Source of the DNA: Chitinophaga barathri
GTDB taxonomy: Bacteria; Bacteroidota; Bacteroidia; Chitinophagales; Chitinophagaceae
Length of the DNA: 64,000 bases
Direction: 5' to 3'
NCBI RefSeq assembly: GCF_003807585.1
Contig: NZ_RMBX01000001.1
Coordinates: forward strand, 62,001 to 126,000
The notes beneath the pieces are model-generated. The model searched no databases, was not told the DNA's origin, and was given only the letters and a program-made list of their open reading frames with translations. The position numbers and the translations under genes are program-made. Shown piece after piece: positions 29,301 through 38,036 of this stretch (position 1 is its first letter; each line of letters starts with the position of its first letter).

Positions 29301-30427
29301 ACCTCGCCGTGCTCATAGGCCGCCCGGTGGCTGTGGCGCAGGTAATGCTGCAACTGGAGCTTTGCGGAGGCCCCGTGTATAACCAGAGCTATATCGCGGT
29401 GAACAAACAGGAATTTGAATACGACAATAACTTCACCGGTGTGGACTTCCCCGTCATCCTCGGCGATCTCGAAAAAATAAATGACGGGCTGATCGGGTAC
29501 TTCAAACAGGAATCATCCGTGTACGATTATGCATCTTTTTTCACGCAGGGTACAGACAATACCAGCGGTACCGGTGTTACGAAGCCAGATGAAAAAACGC
29601 TCCGGCTCACCGCCCGCAGGGGCTCCTCTGTTACCGAAAGCAAACGCGTGCTGCTGCTGCTCGATCCACGCGCGGCCGTACATGCCACCATGGGCATCCT
29701 TCCCACCAAGGCGATAGACATCCCCGCGTCCATGTACCTGGACACGCTGAGCATCCTTGAAATGACATTCCTGGTAGCCCCTGTATTCCGCGGCGCCAGC
29801 GGCTTCCAGCTGCCATTGCCCAAAGAGGAAGGTTACCAATGGTCATGGATAGAAGAAGAAATGATCCCCGGCGGGAATACCTGGGTAACGGACCCTGAAA
29901 TCGCCACCACCACCGGGCAGGCGGTGGCCGCTTACACCCCGCAGCGGATCACGGAAGGATGGCTGCGGCTGAACCCCATGCTGCTGCAATTCAAACTGCT
30001 GAACAACCTGGGCCAGCCTGTTGTCAAGACCTCCTCCACTGTGGACCTGGACCTGCACGTGACCAACAAAAAACCCTCGAAGCTGCAATTTAAACCGGGG
30101 CAGCTGATCGGCGAAGAACAGCCCAATACCGGCTCTATGATCTATATCCACTTCGGCGATCTTGTAAGCCAGGCGGACGTGGAGAATGTACAGATCGACG
30201 CGCCCGGCTGGTCATTTAAGAACCTGCAAAACCCTTACTACGGGAGTTATTGGGGAGGCACACCCGGCGCAGCCGTGATACTGGAGGCAGGGCAGTCGCT
30301 CGCCTTCCACCTGCGAAATGTAAAAACCACCGCACAGGTTGGCCAGGTGCAGGTGTTCTTCGACTACTACAACATCACCGGCATCAATGACGGAACAGAC
30401 GCATCCATTATCAATACTGAAAAATAA
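26381..30427 (+). CDS. Uncharacterised 1348-residue protein of the giant-protein operon
   Basis: The N-terminal region has a striking conserved-style sequence: GIHVHWALPQALTHG (about 72-86), FSAAPNRWLVSR (about 95-106), and further on FAAYYPDSNSVFGFYDN and YQVTGWYTNPVNDP. Further on lie VHWWNGNNWSPVFLEW (about 616-631), LAQPSRLLFRWLASLGSDF (about 843-861) and PVIGWLMPNHLDGSLFFYD (about 872-890). The C-terminal 100 residues hold a module ending APGWSFKNL that recurs near the N-terminus of the next protein. There is no signal peptide. The family is unnamed to my knowledge. The start overlaps the preceding stop by 4 bp, and the next gene follows after 30 bp. Confidence 0.7.
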   Translation: MSNDLTTGLTVPVDIAALCVGIKDEQDKLHGTSTFAGATTFFTDQTGDNQAFLGSNVALSFQQAPWQQLQTGIHVHWALPQALTHGQHTEEGDLEFSAAPNRWLVSRIITDGATLTRTSWVVESDFLYEKLPARQLAITLPVITATEAEQNYRYSGRNVPFDAQWKEPDNAPDFVGLTGGELTAVSNGEPSFAAYYPDSNSVFGFYDNMSGVKVPDGGTVNIMYQVTGWYTNPVNDPLNGGKTAAQIQELYDWTFTSDVADQQAHWSLYSGLIQNITWSPDKDYIVGQALQEPIKAVVTVGNTPPQTFSAYFKDQYYKDQPFFEQLFDAFQMGLLEDFRQPTPDQMALLEEALHQDEFANQQSGIIYLIVVKNDRNEEIPVENLPVALGDALNLLNFYRQQLDEYRFFVSSFQWELFSDWYRLMKTTDTDTRNTLYRQLRQMVTTEWKTIQQQYETYEALEANQKTSVTTQINALDAAYLLKTTEAPRYWQPSEPVVLITTEHQPRQSVRYGNVIYSAENGYLQCRLSNQLLSAIKVNKTDIPASGFSSISFPTPNHLPQPDTINNLLLESVLLNTSVVANLSGLPEPQLQAALKTALEGGAQTDYTFTGLPPAEVAVHWWNGNNWSPVFLEWSAFFYPLHTTEQDGKLQDYKPGFFTDHYTIGTSEGGLVSYTGTLDPATIDFDVAPKYVGGAIMGTSAAQSLVKQLGEYLADHTDEELQKILDALGQNLFFSQSLNGFTSQLTMQEQQVQLNIKAAETNPYVVLTAAVADIAGDFEKVSPLPNGHYNPVRAGFMKLKFKAIDVYGQKREVKIEELRTAASMSTWFDKKPVKDIVYMPARLAQPSRLLFRWLASLGSDFIQEMDALPSVTPVIGWLMPNHLDGSLFFYDQEGRPLGNLGLNGNNTAIVWQSAPGNDATIDEDVTQVFNLQPAPYKDMAIALSTASVDFFTGFYKAIDEMHNFINPQSYAQNTDLAVLIGRPVAVAQVMLQLELCGGPVYNQSYIAVNKQEFEYDNNFTGVDFPVILGDLEKINDGLIGYFKQESSVYDYASFFTQGTDNTSGTGVTKPDEKTLRLTARRGSSVTESKRVLLLLDPRAAVHATMGILPTKAIDIPASMYLDTLSILEMTFLVAPVFRGASGFQLPLPKEEGYQWSWIEEEMIPGGNTWVTDPEIATTTGQAVAAYTPQRITEGWLRLNPMLLQFKLLNNLGQPVVKTSSTVDLDLHVTNKKPSKLQFKPGQLIGEEQPNTGSMIYIHFGDLVSQADVENVQIDAPGWSFKNLQNPYYGSYWGGTPGAAVILEAGQSLAFHLRNVKTTAQVGQVQVFFDYYNITGINDGTDASIINTEK

Positions 30428-30457
30428 TTCTTTAACCCTGACAAAATCTGAAATGTT

Positions 30458-33400
30458 ATGCTAATTCAAAACACCTCTCCGGACGCCGCATTTGCCGTCA
30501 GCAATGGCAATGCCAGGCGGATGAACCTGCCGGATTACCTGTTGCTGCAGGCAGGTCCCGATCAGCTGTCCTTTGCCGTGAACAACGCGGATGTTGAAAA
30601 TACTATTTACATCACCACCGATCCGGCTTTGAACAAGCTGACTTTTGTGATCACCACAAATGTTGACAATACCACTTTTACACCGGGCACACTGGTGCCC
30701 ATCTCACAAGCGCCCACCGGCACCGGTTCCCTATTATACCTGAACCTGGCGAACCTGAAACTCTCAGCGGCCGAATTTGAGGCACTGGAAGTGTCCGCCA
30801 CCGGCTGGGCTTTTGAGAAATACGCACCCGCCACACTGGCCATGACGCCCACGGAAGAAGTCGTAATCAACAACTCCACCTCGTCATCCATTACCATCTC
30901 TATCAACAAACTGACGCTGGCCACACCGCCTTCCGTCCCCAATACGGACCTGAACGTGACCGCCTTCAGAACACCGCCCGTAACCCTGGACGATAAAATG
31001 CCGGAAGTAGTTTTCTTCAAAGTATTATTGCAGGCGGCGCCGGACGGCAATAAAAATCTTTATGAAAGCATAGACGTGGCGCTTACCGGCGAGCCGTTTG
31101 TTGTGAACAGCATTCCTGACTACCAGGTTGCCAATAATCTTTCTTTTGTGCTGAAGCCCGGGCCTACTCCCGCCACGGTACCGGCAGGGCCTGATACAAG
31201 GTTCTTCGTATCGTTTGTATACGCATCCGGCAAACCCGGCTATGGCGCCATCACCACGCCGAAAAGAGCCGCGGACATCCTGTTGAAACAAGGGCAGAAC
31301 GCATCCGACTGGTCCGTAATCCTGGACCCCGGACAGCAGAACCCTACCTGGCAGCTGGTGCCGCCAGATGGCGCGCCGATCATCGGCACGGGTGTAAAAT
31401 CGATCGTGGAGTTTAATATCAGCAATATCATTACGGAATTTGAACCAGGCCCTACGCTGATGTTCGTACAATACGAAAATATACCCGGATACAACGACGG
31501 CTCCTATTACATCCTGCTGAATAAGGTGCCACATGTGGCCATTCATTCATTCGACGCTTCGCCCAACCCCGCTTACCTGGACGAAAACGGCAAAGCCCGC
31601 ATCCGGCTTACCTGGGACGCGGAGCACGTAGGTACCCTGATGCTTTATCCATCGCTGGTGAACCTGACAGGACTGAATTACTACGACGTGGACATAGACA
31701 CCACGTCATCGTTTACACTTGCCGCCACCGGGCAGGAACTGAGTAATAAAGGGAACACGGCCTCCCGGCCGCTGCAGGTGACCGTGCTGCCCAGGGTGAA
31801 TTCATTTGTAGCCAGCCCGCAGAATGTGTATTACAAAAGTTTCCCCGACGAAGTAGCGCTTTCATGGAACGTGAGCACTGGTGGGAAAATAAGGCTGATC
31901 AGCAGCATCACGGGGGAAAGTCCTTTTTCATTTAATCCTGTCGCCATGGTGGACCAGATGATCAAAGAACCGCAGATGGTAACGCTGGTGCCGGACGGGG
32001 AGAAAAACCCGATCTTCCACCGCAGCGTGGTATTGTCCGCATTTAAGGTGACCAGCACGAAACAGGACATCAATGTACCCAATACACTCATAGACCTGTT
32101 GCCCACCGGCGAAGTATTCTTTACGATCAATTTTGACTCGGAGGAACTGAATGCGGTGAACACGATCGATCTTAAAAAAGCCTGCAACGGCCTGCAACTC
32201 GGCAAAGGACTCAAGGCACTGGCCGTATCGCCGGATGGTAAACTGGTATATGTAGTAAGCTCGGCAGACAAAAAGATCTATGTCGTAAAAGTGGACAACA
32301 AACCTGGCGCTTTCTCCATGAGCGTGGTGACCACGATAGAAGACGCAGGCGCACAGCCGGTTGACATTGCCGTATCACCGCTCGGCACCCAGATCTACGT
32401 GGTGGACAGGGGCAGCGGCATCACCGGCTCGCTGATCGTATTCAACAAAGACGGCAGTAACTATAATAATGCCGCTACCGTAGAGTTGCAGGGCGCGCCG
32501 CAGTTCCTTGCAGTGAGCCCTTCAGGCGAATACATTTTCGCCACCAACTCCGGCAGCAACTCAATGACGGTGGTGGCCCGCACTTCCGCGGATTCATTCG
32601 AAGTAGCCAAAACCATCACCACCGGCGCCATGCCGATGGACCTCTGCACCAGCCCTGACGGCAAATGGATATTCGTATGTAACGCGGCGGCAAACAATGT
32701 GATGGTGATCAACGCCTCCACTTTGTCCGCCACCAGTACCCTGCTTTCTACCGGTAAAGAACCCACTTACATTTCCGTTACGCCTTCATCGGATTACCTG
32801 TTTGTTTCCAACAGGATCGACAAAACCGTTACGCTGATCGGGATGGATATCGGCATCGGTAAATACAAAGTGCTGGACCGCGCTATTTCAAGCGGAGCGG
32901 GTATTATGGGCACGGCCATTTCGCCGAACGGGCACCAGGTGTTTGCCGCAAGCGGAAGCGCCAGCGCATTTTCCGTGCTCAGCCTGGATACTTACGAAAC
33001 CCTCAGCCCGGCGCTCACATCGAAAATAACGACGCCTACCTCCACCGCCGCCAGCGCGGACTACCGGAAAGTAGCCATATGGGCCCGCCCCAGCGTGAAC
33101 ACCAAACGCGGCCAGGGCGCCAGCCTCATCGATGTAAAAACGCAAACGGCCGCACAGGTAATGGTGGGCCTGGATGTGTACGACATTGTATATTCCCCCG
33201 ATAAAAAACTGGCGTTTGTGATCCAGGGCAAAGACGATACGCTGAGCCTGCATGCCCGATCCGTGACCGGTTTCACGGACTTTCATACCATCGATGGGTT
33301 CACCGGCGTACCCAACAGGCTGGCCGTGACCACAGACGGCGGCAGGCTGATCGTTTCCGTATCAGGAGCGAATGCAAACAAAGACACGGCAGTGGTGATC

Positions 33401-34996
33401 GTGGATACCGCCGATTTTAAAGTGCTGCAAACCATCCTGCTGCCCAAAGTGGAAGACCGCACTTCCCTGCCGCTGGCCGTAACCCCGGACGATTCGAAGA
33501 TATTCATCGTGCAGAACGATACCGTGTCTATCCTGAAAAAAGAAGGCAACGAATATGTGCTGGATTCCCACCAACTTACGGTGGGCAAGGAGAGCAACGT
33601 GGCGGGCATATTGCCCGACGGCAGCAAAGCCATTGTGGTGGCCAGCGAAAGCCACAGCATCGCGGTGATCGATACAAAACATTACGAAATCCAGACCTAC
33701 CTGATACCGGACAGCTACAGCAACTATGTATCCGGCCTGGCCATTTCGCCGGACGGTTCAAACATCGTGGTGTCCGATACCCAGGGCGGCAATGTACTGA
33801 TGCTGGACACACTTACCTATACGGTATTCGCTAAGTTGCCCGTTGGCAAGTTCCCCCAGTATCTTTGTTATCTCCGCGACGCGTCCGCGCTGTACGTGCC
33901 AAACCTGCTGTCCAACAGCATCAGCGTGGTAAGACAGATCCAGCCGGTGAGCGCCACCGAACACATCGCACACCCCGGCGATGACGTAGCAGCCTACGAA
34001 GGCATGTATATCCGGAAATACCTCGGCCAGACCGGCCCCATACCCGTCCAGAGCGGCGTGACCATCAGCCCGGACATCATTCCCTACGGCACACTGCCCA
34101 CCCAGGACCCGAAGGAGTTCATCACCCCGGAAAACTGGAATAAAGACATGGCCAAAGATGTGTTATCCGCCCAATACAACAACCTTTATGTACGCGGGGA
34201 CAACAATGCCACCGAACAGAAAACAATGACCCTGGAATTGAACTGGTCGCCTTCCAACCTCGTAATGTGGCCCAGCAACTGGGCGGACAACCTGATGCCC
34301 ATCAGCGGCAAACCCGGCGAATTCAGTCAGAAAGTGACCGCGGAAGCCAGTTCCAAATGGGTGTCCATGGTGCCATTCCTCTGGAATACACCCCAGCTGC
34401 CGCCCGAAGCCGATCACTTCTGCCTGGTAGCCCGGCTGGATGAGCCGGTGCCCACGGTGAACTTCTCCTGGGACGAGCTGCTCACCTGGATCAGGAAGCC
34501 GAATGTAGGCTGGCGGAACGTGTACCCGGTGAACAAAGACAAACCCGAATGGAGCCGCCAGTTCCTGCTGAACCTGCCGGCAGACGACAGCATCCCGGAG
34601 AATTCCAAGATCTACGTATTCCTGGACTTTACGGACATGCCGGCCGGTGTGGACGTGCAGTTCAGCTGCCCGGACCAGCAGGCGGACCCGCTCATCATCA
34701 AACCGAGGGTGCGGCTGAATGAGCCCAACGAAGTGATCGGGCTGTGGACGAAGCTGCCGAGGGGATTCAGCAGCTATGTGGTCGTATCGTTCTGGCGGAA
34801 CGACATTACGATCCCCATAGGCGCTTCCGTGACCTTAAACTCTTATTACCTGCCCTCCGCGATGACGGACGATGAATTCAGGGAACTTTGCGAAAAGTTC
34901 CACAGCGGGGAAAAGATCACCCATGATTTTATAAAGGCGAACGCTCCAACGCCCTGGTATTATGTAGGAGCCTGTCACAACGTGGTGATGGAATAA
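30458..34996 (+). CDS. 1512-residue protein with Ig-like modules and tandem YVTN beta-propeller blades
   Basis: Residues about 1-160 contain a module (TGSLLYLNLANLKLS followed by TGWAFEKY) shared with the C-terminus of the preceding protein. Residues about 363-540 look like two Ig-like modules (IHSFDASPNP, VNSFVASPQN). From about 585 to 1140 there are 13 visible blade cores of the YVTN type (for example LAVSPDGKLVYVV, LCTSPDGKWIFVC, LAISPDGSNIVVS), enough for two seven-bladed propellers if one blade is closed by flanking strands. The C-terminal 350 residues are a separate domain ending in a short helical tail. No signal peptide is seen, unusual for a YVTN protein. It is the last gene of the operon and is followed by a strong terminator. 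Confidence 0.75.
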   Translation: MLIQNTSPDAAFAVSNGNARRMNLPDYLLLQAGPDQLSFAVNNADVENTIYITTDPALNKLTFVITTNVDNTTFTPGTLVPISQAPTGTGSLLYLNLANLKLSAAEFEALEVSATGWAFEKYAPATLAMTPTEEVVINNSTSSSITISINKLTLATPPSVPNTDLNVTAFRTPPVTLDDKMPEVVFFKVLLQAAPDGNKNLYESIDVALTGEPFVVNSIPDYQVANNLSFVLKPGPTPATVPAGPDTRFFVSFVYASGKPGYGAITTPKRAADILLKQGQNASDWSVILDPGQQNPTWQLVPPDGAPIIGTGVKSIVEFNISNIITEFEPGPTLMFVQYENIPGYNDGSYYILLNKVPHVAIHSFDASPNPAYLDENGKARIRLTWDAEHVGTLMLYPSLVNLTGLNYYDVDIDTTSSFTLAATGQELSNKGNTASRPLQVTVLPRVNSFVASPQNVYYKSFPDEVALSWNVSTGGKIRLISSITGESPFSFNPVAMVDQMIKEPQMVTLVPDGEKNPIFHRSVVLSAFKVTSTKQDINVPNTLIDLLPTGEVFFTINFDSEELNAVNTIDLKKACNGLQLGKGLKALAVSPDGKLVYVVSSADKKIYVVKVDNKPGAFSMSVVTTIEDAGAQPVDIAVSPLGTQIYVVDRGSGITGSLIVFNKDGSNYNNAATVELQGAPQFLAVSPSGEYIFATNSGSNSMTVVARTSADSFEVAKTITTGAMPMDLCTSPDGKWIFVCNAAANNVMVINASTLSATSTLLSTGKEPTYISVTPSSDYLFVSNRIDKTVTLIGMDIGIGKYKVLDRAISSGAGIMGTAISPNGHQVFAASGSASAFSVLSLDTYETLSPALTSKITTPTSTAASADYRKVAIWARPSVNTKRGQGASLIDVKTQTAAQVMVGLDVYDIVYSPDKKLAFVIQGKDDTLSLHARSVTGFTDFHTIDGFTGVPNRLAVTTDGGRLIVSVSGANANKDTAVVIVDTADFKVLQTILLPKVEDRTSLPLAVTPDDSKIFIVQNDTVSILKKEGNEYVLDSHQLTVGKESNVAGILPDGSKAIVVASESHSIAVIDTKHYEIQTYLIPDSYSNYVSGLAISPDGSNIVVSDTQGGNVLMLDTLTYTVFAKLPVGKFPQYLCYLRDASALYVPNLLSNSISVVRQIQPVSATEHIAHPGDDVAAYEGMYIRKYLGQTGPIPVQSGVTISPDIIPYGTLPTQDPKEFITPENWNKDMAKDVLSAQYNNLYVRGDNNATEQKTMTLELNWSPSNLVMWPSNWADNLMPISGKPGEFSQKVTAEASSKWVSMVPFLWNTPQLPPEADHFCLVARLDEPVPTVNFSWDELLTWIRKPNVGWRNVYPVNKDKPEWSRQFLLNLPADDSIPENSKIYVFLDFTDMPAGVDVQFSCPDQQADPLIIKPRVRLNEPNEVIGLWTKLPRGFSSYVVVSFWRNDITIPIGASVTLNSYYLPSAMTDDEFRELCEKFHSGEKITHDFIKANAPTPWYYVGACHNVVME

Positions 34997-35024
34997 TCGA
35001 TGTTCAAACTGCTATCATGAAAAG

Positions 35025-35047
35025 GGCCGCAGCAATGCGGCCTTTTT
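35025..35047 (+). terminator. Intrinsic terminator of the giant-protein operon
   Basis: The stem GGCCGCA / TGCGGCC with a GCAA loop is followed by TTTTT and begins about 28 bp after the last stop codon. Confidence 0.85.
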
Positions 35048-35050
35048 ATT

Positions 35051-35300
35051 GGGTTACTACTCTTTTACTACTTGTCTGCTACTTCGGTACTGCTTAGGAA
35101 CAGCTTCAGTGCTACTCTATTACTACTCTATTACTACTATTAGACTGCACTATTACTACTGTATTACTACTCTATTACTACTATTAGACTACTCTTACAC
35201 TACACTACCACTACTATTAGAAACAATAAGTGATGCTATATTCTCCTATAGCCAAAGTATACTGTAAGTATAGGATACGTATAGGAGAGGTATAGGAGAG
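35051..35300. repeat. Low-complexity TACTAC-rich and TATAGGAG repeat patch
   Basis: This gene-free patch is built from degenerate TACTAC/TATTACTAC units. A 29-bp sequence occurs twice without change at 35118-35146 and 35162-35190. At the right end, GTATAGGAGAG occurs in tandem (35279-35289 and 35290-35300), with an inverted CTCCTATA at 35243-35250. A short frame through it is a by-product of the repeats. Confidence 0.75.
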
Positions 35301-35362
35301 CACAACGGGAAGAATGCTAAAATAGTACCAGTAGGCTACTCATTTTATCAGGTATCTAAAAC

Positions 35363-35399
35363 AAAACGGGCTGACAGCCTTTGGCCATCAACCCGTTTT
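35363..35399 (-). terminator. Intrinsic terminator of the PepSY-TM gene
   Basis: On the minus strand a 12-bp stem (AAAACGGGTTGA with its near-complement, one G-U pair) is followed by TGTTTTAG. It lies just beyond the stop codon at 35415. Confidence 0.75.
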
Positions 35400-35414
35400 A
35401 ACTATACAAACCGC

Positions 35415-36602
35415 TTAAACCGCAGGTACCTGCGGAGCGACCGGTACTTTATCTTTCAGGATGCGCGTAGTGCCTTTTTTGTGCTGGCCCGCCGCTTTCC
35501 CTCCTTTTTTCTTCTTTTTGCCCCACCATATCAGGAAGCCGGTAACCGGCAGCGATGCGGTGATAAGCGCCGCGAAAAACATCAGCAGCCTGCCGGGGAT
35601 CCCGAATATGCTGCCCAGGTGGATATCGTAATTCATCCGCGCGGCCTTTTCCGCCAGGCTGGCGTCTTTGTATTTGCCCATGTATTTCACGGGAATTTCC
35701 GCCCCGGTATGCTGGTCGAAATAATGATAGTCCGCATTATAATACTGGCTCCCGCTGGGATAGGCGCGGCAGGTGATCACGGCGGAATCGTTTGCCGGCA
35801 CGGTAATGCTGTAACCCTGCGCATCCGGGTACATGGCGGTCACCTTTTCAAAAACGGCGTTAAAAGTGCTGCCGTCCTTTATCATCGCCAGCCTGTCCGA
35901 CTTCAGCACGTTCTCAGGGCGTTTTTTACCGCCGCTGAACACCCAGAACTCTGCATTGCTCACCCATTTAAAGCTCCATACCAGCCCCGTCAGCACTGCG
36001 AACAGGATGATCCAGCTGGCATAAAAACCAAAGACGTTATGCAGGTCGTAATTCAGGCGTTTCGGCGATGCGCTCCATTTTACCTTAAAACTGCTTTTCA
36101 GCCTGGCTTTGTTCTTCGGCCACCACAGGATGATACCGGAGATGATGATCACCAGGAACATGACGGTGCCCCAGCTCACCACCTGGTGCCCTATCTTCTG
36201 GGGCAGCCAGAGGTACATATGCCCGTCCAGGATGAACTTAAAGAATTCCTTCTGCCGGTCCAGCACTTTGATCACTTTGCCGGAATATGGATTTACGTAT
36301 ACGTTGTAGTAGAAATAGGGCTCCCTGCGGAAGAACTGGACGATGGGGACCTCTCCTTTTTCACCATAAATGATGCGGAACGATTTCATGCCGCCCATGC
36401 TTTTTTCCGCCGCGTCGCGCAGTACGGCTACCGGCTGAAAGGGTTTATCTTCTACCTGCACAAAGCGGTACGGCTCGGAAACCGCTGATATTTCAGGCTG
36501 AAGGGCGTAAATAGCCCCCGTGAGCGCCACGATCAGCACGATAATGCCTGCTGCCAGTCCCAGCCAGAGGTGAAGCCATCCGAATATCTTTTTCCAGTTC
36601 AT
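35415..36602 (-). CDS. PepSY-associated transmembrane helix protein
   Basis: 395 residues with four main helices (about 12-35, 143-163, 192-215, 345-368) and PepSY-type periplasmic segments between them. The N-terminus KIFGWLHLWLGLAAG and the following LTGAIYALQPEI match the PepSY-TM/PiuB family, often linked to ferric siderophore reduction or uptake at the inner membrane. Conserved histidines in GWLHLW, DGHMYLW and YDLHNVFG could bind haem. The C-terminus is a Lys-rich cytoplasmic tail. No siderophore receptor is adjacent, so the iron link rests on family knowledge only. Confidence 0.85.
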   Translation of the reverse strand: MNWKKIFGWLHLWLGLAAGIIVLIVALTGAIYALQPEISAVSEPYRFVQVEDKPFQPVAVLRDAAEKSMGGMKSFRIIYGEKGEVPIVQFFRREPYFYYNVYVNPYSGKVIKVLDRQKEFFKFILDGHMYLWLPQKIGHQVVSWGTVMFLVIIISGIILWWPKNKARLKSSFKVKWSASPKRLNYDLHNVFGFYASWIILFAVLTGLVWSFKWVSNAEFWVFSGGKKRPENVLKSDRLAMIKDGSTFNAVFEKVTAMYPDAQGYSITVPANDSAVITCRAYPSGSQYYNADYHYFDQHTGAEIPVKYMGKYKDASLAEKAARMNYDIHLGSIFGIPGRLLMFFAALITASLPVTGFLIWWGKKKKKGGKAAGQHKKGTTRILKDKVPVAPQVPAV

Positions 36603-36734
36603 AGTGATTTGCTGACGCGAAGCTAGGCATCAGATATTCAGCGGGTTTATCAATTCGGGAAATTATTTTGCTCATTTGGGAAAAACAGCCGTGGTCTGGC
36701 ACCGGATTTGGGCCTCTACCGGAAACTAACTCCC

Positions 36735-36908
36735 ATGGGCATTCCTGATATGATGTTATTGTTGCTGGTAGTGCTGGCTGCCATCTCCCTGGTCGTATTC
36801 CTGATAAGGCGGAACCGTAAGGATCGGAAAGAATTACTCCCGCCCGGGCCGTCGGACCCCGTGGAGGTGAACAAAACCATCCAGCAGGAAAGGGAAGACC
36901 AACTGTAA
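36735..36908 (+). CDS. Small single-helix membrane protein, 57 residues
   Basis: It starts at ATG 36735 (a TTG at 36708 is possible). One helix (MMLLLLVVLAAISLVVFLI) is followed by a basic then acidic tail (RRNRKDRKELLPPG to QQEREDQL), the layout of a small inner-membrane protein with a cytoplasmic tail. It lies divergent from the PepSY-TM gene. Function unknown. Confidence 0.55.
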   Translation: MGIPDMMLLLLVVLAAISLVVFLIRRNRKDRKELLPPGPSDPVEVNKTIQQEREDQL

Positions 36909-37071
36909 GGCCGGGAAAAGCATATCTCTATTGTCAGCTGCAACAAACTGACAACAATGATTGCCGCCCTGCTTACTTTATTCCCCAAAACGTTCCTCCG
37001 GGGCAACTTCCTGATGGCCGTGGGCATCCTGCTGGTTCGTTTTTTGTGGAATATCCCGCAAATTGACCATT

Positions 37072-37968
37072 ATGCTCCGCGGATTACCCGAAATATTGCT
37101 GGCTCCGTCCATCCTCGGCCTTTCCCCCGCCGGCACGCAGCTGCTGGGTGAGACACTCCTCAAAGCCGGGCTGGCCGAACGCCTGGGTATTACCCTGCCC
37201 GTCGTGGAAGTACCGACGCTTAACCACCTGTATTCCCGTGAAAGGGACCCCGCCACCCATTGCCTCAATGTGCTGGCTTTACAGGACTTTTCAGCCACTT
37301 TACGCCAGGCGGTGACACGATGCCTCGATCAACAACATTTCCCGCTTGTATTGGGCGGAGATTGCAGCATCCTGCTGGGCATTATGTCCTCACTCAAAAA
37401 ACGCGGCCGCTACGGTCTCGTATTCATGGATGCGCACGCCGATTTTTATGAGCCGGAAAAATCCACCACCGGTGAGGAAGCCGATATGGACCTTGCCCTT
37501 GTAACAGGCCGCGGCCCGGAAGAACTGACCGATATGGAGCAGCTGGGGCCCTACGTGCAGGACGAGCTGGTGATACACCTCGGCCAGCGGGACCAGGAGG
37601 AAACCATCCGATACGGCTCGCAGGAGATCAGGGATACCGCCATCACCTGCATCAGCTTTAATGAAATACAACAACGCGGAATAGAAGATGTGACCGCGGG
37701 AGTGCTTGAGCAACTGAACGGAACAGACGCGGCCGGTTACTGGCTGCATTATGATGCGGATGTATTGTCAGACGACATTAACCCCGCCGTGGACTACCGT
37801 CTTCCCGGCGGCCTCAGTTTTGCCGAAGCGGAACATATCATCAGCCGGCTGCTTCCCTCCGGCAGGATCGCGGGCATCAGCATCACCGTGTTCAATCCCG
37901 CGCTGGATAAGGACAGGCACATCGGCCGGGATATTACGGACAGCCTTGCCCGTGCCTTCCGGCTATAA
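37072..37968 (+). CDS. Arginase family protein
   Basis: 298 residues from ATG 37072. Metal-site motifs are LGGDCSI (95-100), MDAHADF (119-125; Asp120, His122, Asp124) and YDADVLSDD (near 240). The first motif is GGDHS in true arginases; here His is replaced by Cys98, as also known for hydroxyarginine amidinohydrolase of the DcsB type. Urea-releasing hydrolysis of a guanidino compound is likely, but arginine itself is uncertain. The C-terminal GISITVFNPALDKD matches the conserved family end. No arginine catabolic genes are adjacent. Confidence 0.85.
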   Translation: MLRGLPEILLAPSILGLSPAGTQLLGETLLKAGLAERLGITLPVVEVPTLNHLYSRERDPATHCLNVLALQDFSATLRQAVTRCLDQQHFPLVLGGDCSILLGIMSSLKKRGRYGLVFMDAHADFYEPEKSTTGEEADMDLALVTGRGPEELTDMEQLGPYVQDELVIHLGQRDQEETIRYGSQEIRDTAITCISFNEIQQRGIEDVTAGVLEQLNGTDAAGYWLHYDADVLSDDINPAVDYRLPGGLSFAEAEHIISRLLPSGRIAGISITVFNPALDKDRHIGRDITDSLARAFRL

Positions 37969-38036
37969 ACTTTGTCCGATTTTTACAATACCGGCTGCCG
38001 CCATCGTTTCATCTTTGTACTGTTAAACCAACACAT

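Noticed and set aside
35118..35190. Possible CRISPR array
   Set aside because: There are only two identical 29-bp units with a 15-bp low-complexity spacer and no cas genes nearby.
35049..35267. 72-codon open frame in the repeat patch
   Set aside because: Its Tyr/Leu/Thr-rich translation simply reflects TACTAC-type repeats.
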